NCBI RefSeq assembly: GCF_035582795.1
Contig: NC_134367.1
Location: 5,752,062-5,816,061, forward strand
Direction: 5' to 3'
DNA length: 64,000 nt
Source: Mycteria americana
Taxonomy: Eukaryota > Chordata > Aves > Ciconiiformes > Ciconiidae
Part shown: piece by piece, positions 60,756 through 64,000 of the stretch
Layout: the number at the start of each line of letters is the position of its first letter
Position numbering within the stretch: the first letter of the stretch is position 1
Notes under the pieces: model-generated
Told to the model about the DNA's origin: nothing
What the model saw: the letters and a program-made list of their open reading frames with translations, nothing else
Database searches by the model: none
Translations under genes and position numbers: made by a program

Positions 60756-60895
60756 GTGGCAGAGCAGGTGCAGGTGAAAACCTTGTCAACAGGGAGCTTC
60801 TCCTGTTCTTTACAAGAGTCCTGCTCTTGTGAAGTTCATGAAAGTTCATGTTCTTTCCTTCCCCTGGCGCATCCATTTCAGGTCTGAACACAGTA
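60756..60895 (+). pseudogene. Relic last exon of a fourth CYP2 gene
   Basis: After an acceptor-like TTTGCAATCCAG the bases align to CYP2 exon 9. The haem-signature region reads GGRAGAGENL, so the cysteine ligand is lost, followed by RELLLFFTRVLL and then a stop where the family has LLQRFTFH. The 75 bases before it resemble the end of intron 8 of the second P450 gene (shared GAGGTTTTTATTT near 60681 and 59058), so it probably derives from a duplicate of that gene. Non-functional. Confidence 0.75.
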
Positions 60896-63389
60896 CGGTG
60901 CACTAGCCTTTTAGTAGATGTTTTAGGATCTGGCCTATGACTTGATAGTCTTTTTTTTGCTAATACATAAATCCACACACTCCTGTGACCACAGTGGATT
61001 GTACAGGTGTAATGGTGGCAGGAGTCTATTTTTTTCCACTTTTTGTGAACATTTATAGATGTTTCCAAATCCATCCTTCAGCCTGGCCATTTTAAACAAT
61101 ACACAATTGTCTCCACTTCCAGTAGAGGACAGACCTGAAAAGAAACGCAGAAGAATGGTCAAACTTACTAGATACAATAGGATACTACTCCTACATATCT
61201 TCACGGTGCTCATTGAGCTGTATATGCCCTCTGAAGCGCCAACTGTGTTAACCGTATATCCTCATTATTGGGTACCATTTTGCATCTCAGAGGGAACAAC
61301 TTCAAAAAATCAGAGCTGTTGCACTGGAAGTTGTTGTACGCCAGATCCTCACAGCCTCTGTTGTTATTTAGTCCAGAGCTCCTGTGAGAAAAAACTCATG
61401 TAACTTACAGGACATTTCCATTGCAATCTTATGTGTGTCTGTCTTCTGAGCTATGTTTGCACTTGGAGAAAGTGACGTTTTTCATCTGTTAGCTCGTATC
61501 TGTGAAAATTACAATTTAATTAGCTTTACCAGCAATGAAAATATTTTTTTCATTCTCTGCCCCTGAATTTTAAATGTTAGAAACATTTATGAAAATATGG
61601 AGGGGTTCCACTGAAGGCAAGGTTTGAAAAAGGGAATCACCGTAGAAAAGGTATTAGAAGTTGACCATTAGAATGGTGATCGCATTTCATTTTCTGAAGC
61701 TGTTCTTTCTCATATCATCAAAGTACTCAAAAGAAATCAGACGTTTGCATTTCTTCCTCCTATTAACCTGTAAACAAAACACATTTATCTCGGCAATATA
61801 AGAAATCTAATGTAACAAAAAGTCTTGCATTTTTCTTATAAATAAAGATTCTGAAGCCATAGAAAGAATGTGATAATTGAAAGCGTGATCACAGTGCATG
61901 AAGAGGTGGAAGGTGATACAATTGCCCTGTGGTTTCCTGAGAGAGCGCTCCTGTATGTACAAATCAGCTAATCTTATCTAACCATCTCTGGACACATTGA
62001 TTCACATGACCTCCATTAACCTACTATCTAAGGCTTTTCCACATATTTATCTTCAAAGGGAGAACCAGATCAAAATGGATTTTTTAGTCTTTTTCCAGCT
62101 CTAACATTTCAGAAAAAAACCCACTCAGTTTAAACACTGTTTTTTAACTTGGGGGTTGGAGACAAAATGATGAAAATAAATTATTTCTTCATGAGCAAAA
62201 TAAGCCCCTATTCTTTACACTACTTCTTGCCAGGAGTTGCCATCAGCTGTGGAGAGGCTAAACCTCCATTTCCAGGTCTTTACTAATTCAGAAGAAAATG
62301 GACATCATCTGAAAGATGTCAGTGCCAGACTGTTCATGAGTTATGGCACAGCTGTTTGATGTTTGCAAGATCACCAGGATGAACACCATCAAGGAGGCTC
62401 AACTCCTCCAGGTGAGACGCACACACTTCAGAAGAAGGCAGAACCCTGTTGTACCAGAGACAGGACATTCATTCACATCTAACGTTCACCAAAAAGGCCC
62501 ACAGTTATAATCACAAGAGTACTTAGTCTGTTAGTCTGCCCAATACCTTGGACAGTTTGGGCACACTACTGTCAGACACACCAGCTCACTGACTGCTTCT
62601 CACCCTGAGAAGAAACAGAAACTCTCCCTCCACCGCATGACACTTGCATCTGTAAAGTGCCAATTTCTTCTTTAATCATTATTTCTCTCTCATTTCCCTG
62701 CTATTTTCTGTTGACCTTCTTCCAATGCTGAAAGGCCAACAATGCTACAAGTCAAACAGCCCTGAAAATTTATTTCACAAATATAGATGTATCTGACACA
62801 GCCTACCATATGCGAAGAAACAATAGTTATGTACTTGTTTTAGCAGATTACTTCTCAGGAAAAACCTTAAGCCAAGCTGACCTGAGTCCAGAGGGTCATT
62901 AAGATTATTCCCAAATATTCTGCAAATGGATAACCTCAGTAATAAAGCATGCACCCGTGGCAAATAGCTGGTGCTTTTATAATGAACCTTCTGACTTGCT
63001 ATTAAACATTGCATAACCACTGTCTGCAAATTCCAGCTGTCAGAGGGCTCCCACCTCCTGGCGACAGTAAAAGGAAGTTAAAATTGACTGAGAGCCAAAA
63101 TAGCCCTAGGCTGATACTGCTTCAAGCCTCTGCATCTGCTCTCTCCCCATAGGCAGCGTGGGAGTCGAGTGGTACTATGGGTTCAGGCCCAGCATCCTCA
63201 GGGTGCCACCCAGATACACCAGGGCTCATTGGCAGAGTGCTGGCGCAAAGAACATCATTGTTTACTGAGCAATCACTACAGGGTGCGTAGGGGACCCTTC
63301 CCAAGCATGATGATGGACACCTCTTTTCTATGTGCTTATTTTTGTGCTTTATTTTGTGCTTTATCTACGTGCTTTATTTTCTGTGCGCT
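60896..63389. other. Intergenic DNA, no supported gene
   Basis: Unique-looking sequence. An open plus-strand frame at 61059-61403 has no recognisable domain or splice context. I could not identify further relic P450 exons here. Confidence 0.35.
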
Positions 63390-63545
63390 ATTATTGCTTA
63401 TTTCCTGACTCTTCTATTGACTATGACAAATAGAAAGTTTCGGGAATAGACATTGCAAAGAGAATTTCCCCCAAACCAAAGTCTTACACATCATTGGAAA
63501 CCTGCTCATCACAGATCGGAAGGGGCCCTCCCAGATATTGCTTGT
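63390..63545 (+). pseudogene. Relic first exon of a CYP2 gene
   Basis: The bases align to exon 1 of the P450 genes. The hinge region reads KENFPQTKVLHIIGNLLITD, compared with the intact [17 protein letters not shown]. The part encoding the membrane anchor carries stop codons (TGA, TAG) and the ATG is not evident. It lies in the same orientation as the intact genes, so it could be the 5' end of a broken copy continuing past 64 kb, or an isolated relic. Confidence 0.75.
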
Positions 63546-64000
63546 ATAAACCTTATTTTTCTTTCTACTGTCCCACCGCGCAGTCAATGAGTATTTGTGG
63601 TGGTGCTCTCTGTCTAAACTTCAACCCAGGTGCCGAATGACATGTATAAACCAAACTCCACCTAAAAGTGCAATAGGAGGAAAACTTCAAATACGACATA
63701 ATTCATTCCCTTTACTGTCGGTGCCCTTTTATCACATCACCATATAATTTCTGATTTCTCTCAAAAATATTTTTGGCATTTAAAAAGAATCACCCCACTT
63801 ATGAAGAATTCTTATTATTTTGGGACTAATATACAAAGTATGACCAGAAAAGAAGAGGTTAAGGAGACGCACAAGATCACGTATGTCTCTGTGAGAATCC
63901 ATTGCAAGGACATCAAAACGTCTAGGCTGCGGCCACAGCCTGCTCCAGTACTGAGTCTGTAGACCCCAGTATGCTCCTTTTTCTTTCCTGAAGGAAAAGT
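63546..64000. other. Right-edge sequence, no supported gene
   Basis: No exon 2 of the relic P450 is recognisable before the window ends. In the intact copies exon 2 comes 1.3-1.8 kb after exon 1, so it would lie outside the window. Confidence 0.4.

Noticed and set aside
60658-61074. Minus-strand open frame of 138 codons
   Set aside because: It is antisense to the relic P450 last exon, with no supporting splice or family evidence.
61059-61403. Plus-strand open frame of 114 codons, cysteine-rich at its end
   Set aside because: No recognisable domain and no exon borders; likely chance.

Overview
This window looks like bird nuclear DNA. The signs are CR1 LINE 3' ends with the avian 'ATTCTATGATTCTATG' type tail, two LTR-like repeats of a kind common in bird genomes, short vertebrate exons with GT-AG introns, and an RHAG gene beside CYP2 genes. 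No bacterial-style operons, CRISPR arrays or RNA genes were seen.

Layout: (1) About 1-3.9 kb shows no gene I can support. (2) About 3.97-14.5 kb, minus strand: seven small open blocks with plausible splice sites can be joined in one reading frame from an ATG at 14525. I offer this as an unrecognised candidate gene, head-to-head with RHAG; it is a hypothesis. (3) 16.1-30.8 kb, plus strand: a complete ten-exon RHAG (Rh-associated ammonium/CO2 channel glycoprotein). (4) About 31-39 kb: intergenic DNA with a CR1 copy, a CR1 scrap and a lone relic of a CYP2 last exon (35.84-36.03 kb). (5) 39.0-46.7 kb and 50.4-59.3 kb, plus strand: two intact nine-exon CYP2 P450 genes with identical exon lengths, each encoding 496 residues. 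Their sequence resembles the CYP2K/CYP2AC group, and the position beside RHAG suggests CYP2AC. An LTR-like element and a 5'-truncated CR1 carrying part of its reverse transcriptase lie between them. (6) 59.3-64 kb: a second relic last exon (60.76 kb) and a relic first exon (63.4 kb), so the P450 cluster probably continues past the right edge.

RHAG and the P450s are neighbours, not partners in a pathway. RHAG is an erythroid membrane channel; the P450s are predicted ER monooxygenases. The main points of interest are the candidate minus-strand gene, an RHAG first extracellular loop 15 residues shorter than human and lacking its N-glycosylation sequon, a conserved splice acceptor exactly 21 nt before both P450 start codons (implying a noncoding first exon), and a probable gene-conversion tract across the 3' ends of the two P450 genes that includes 51 identical intronic bases.
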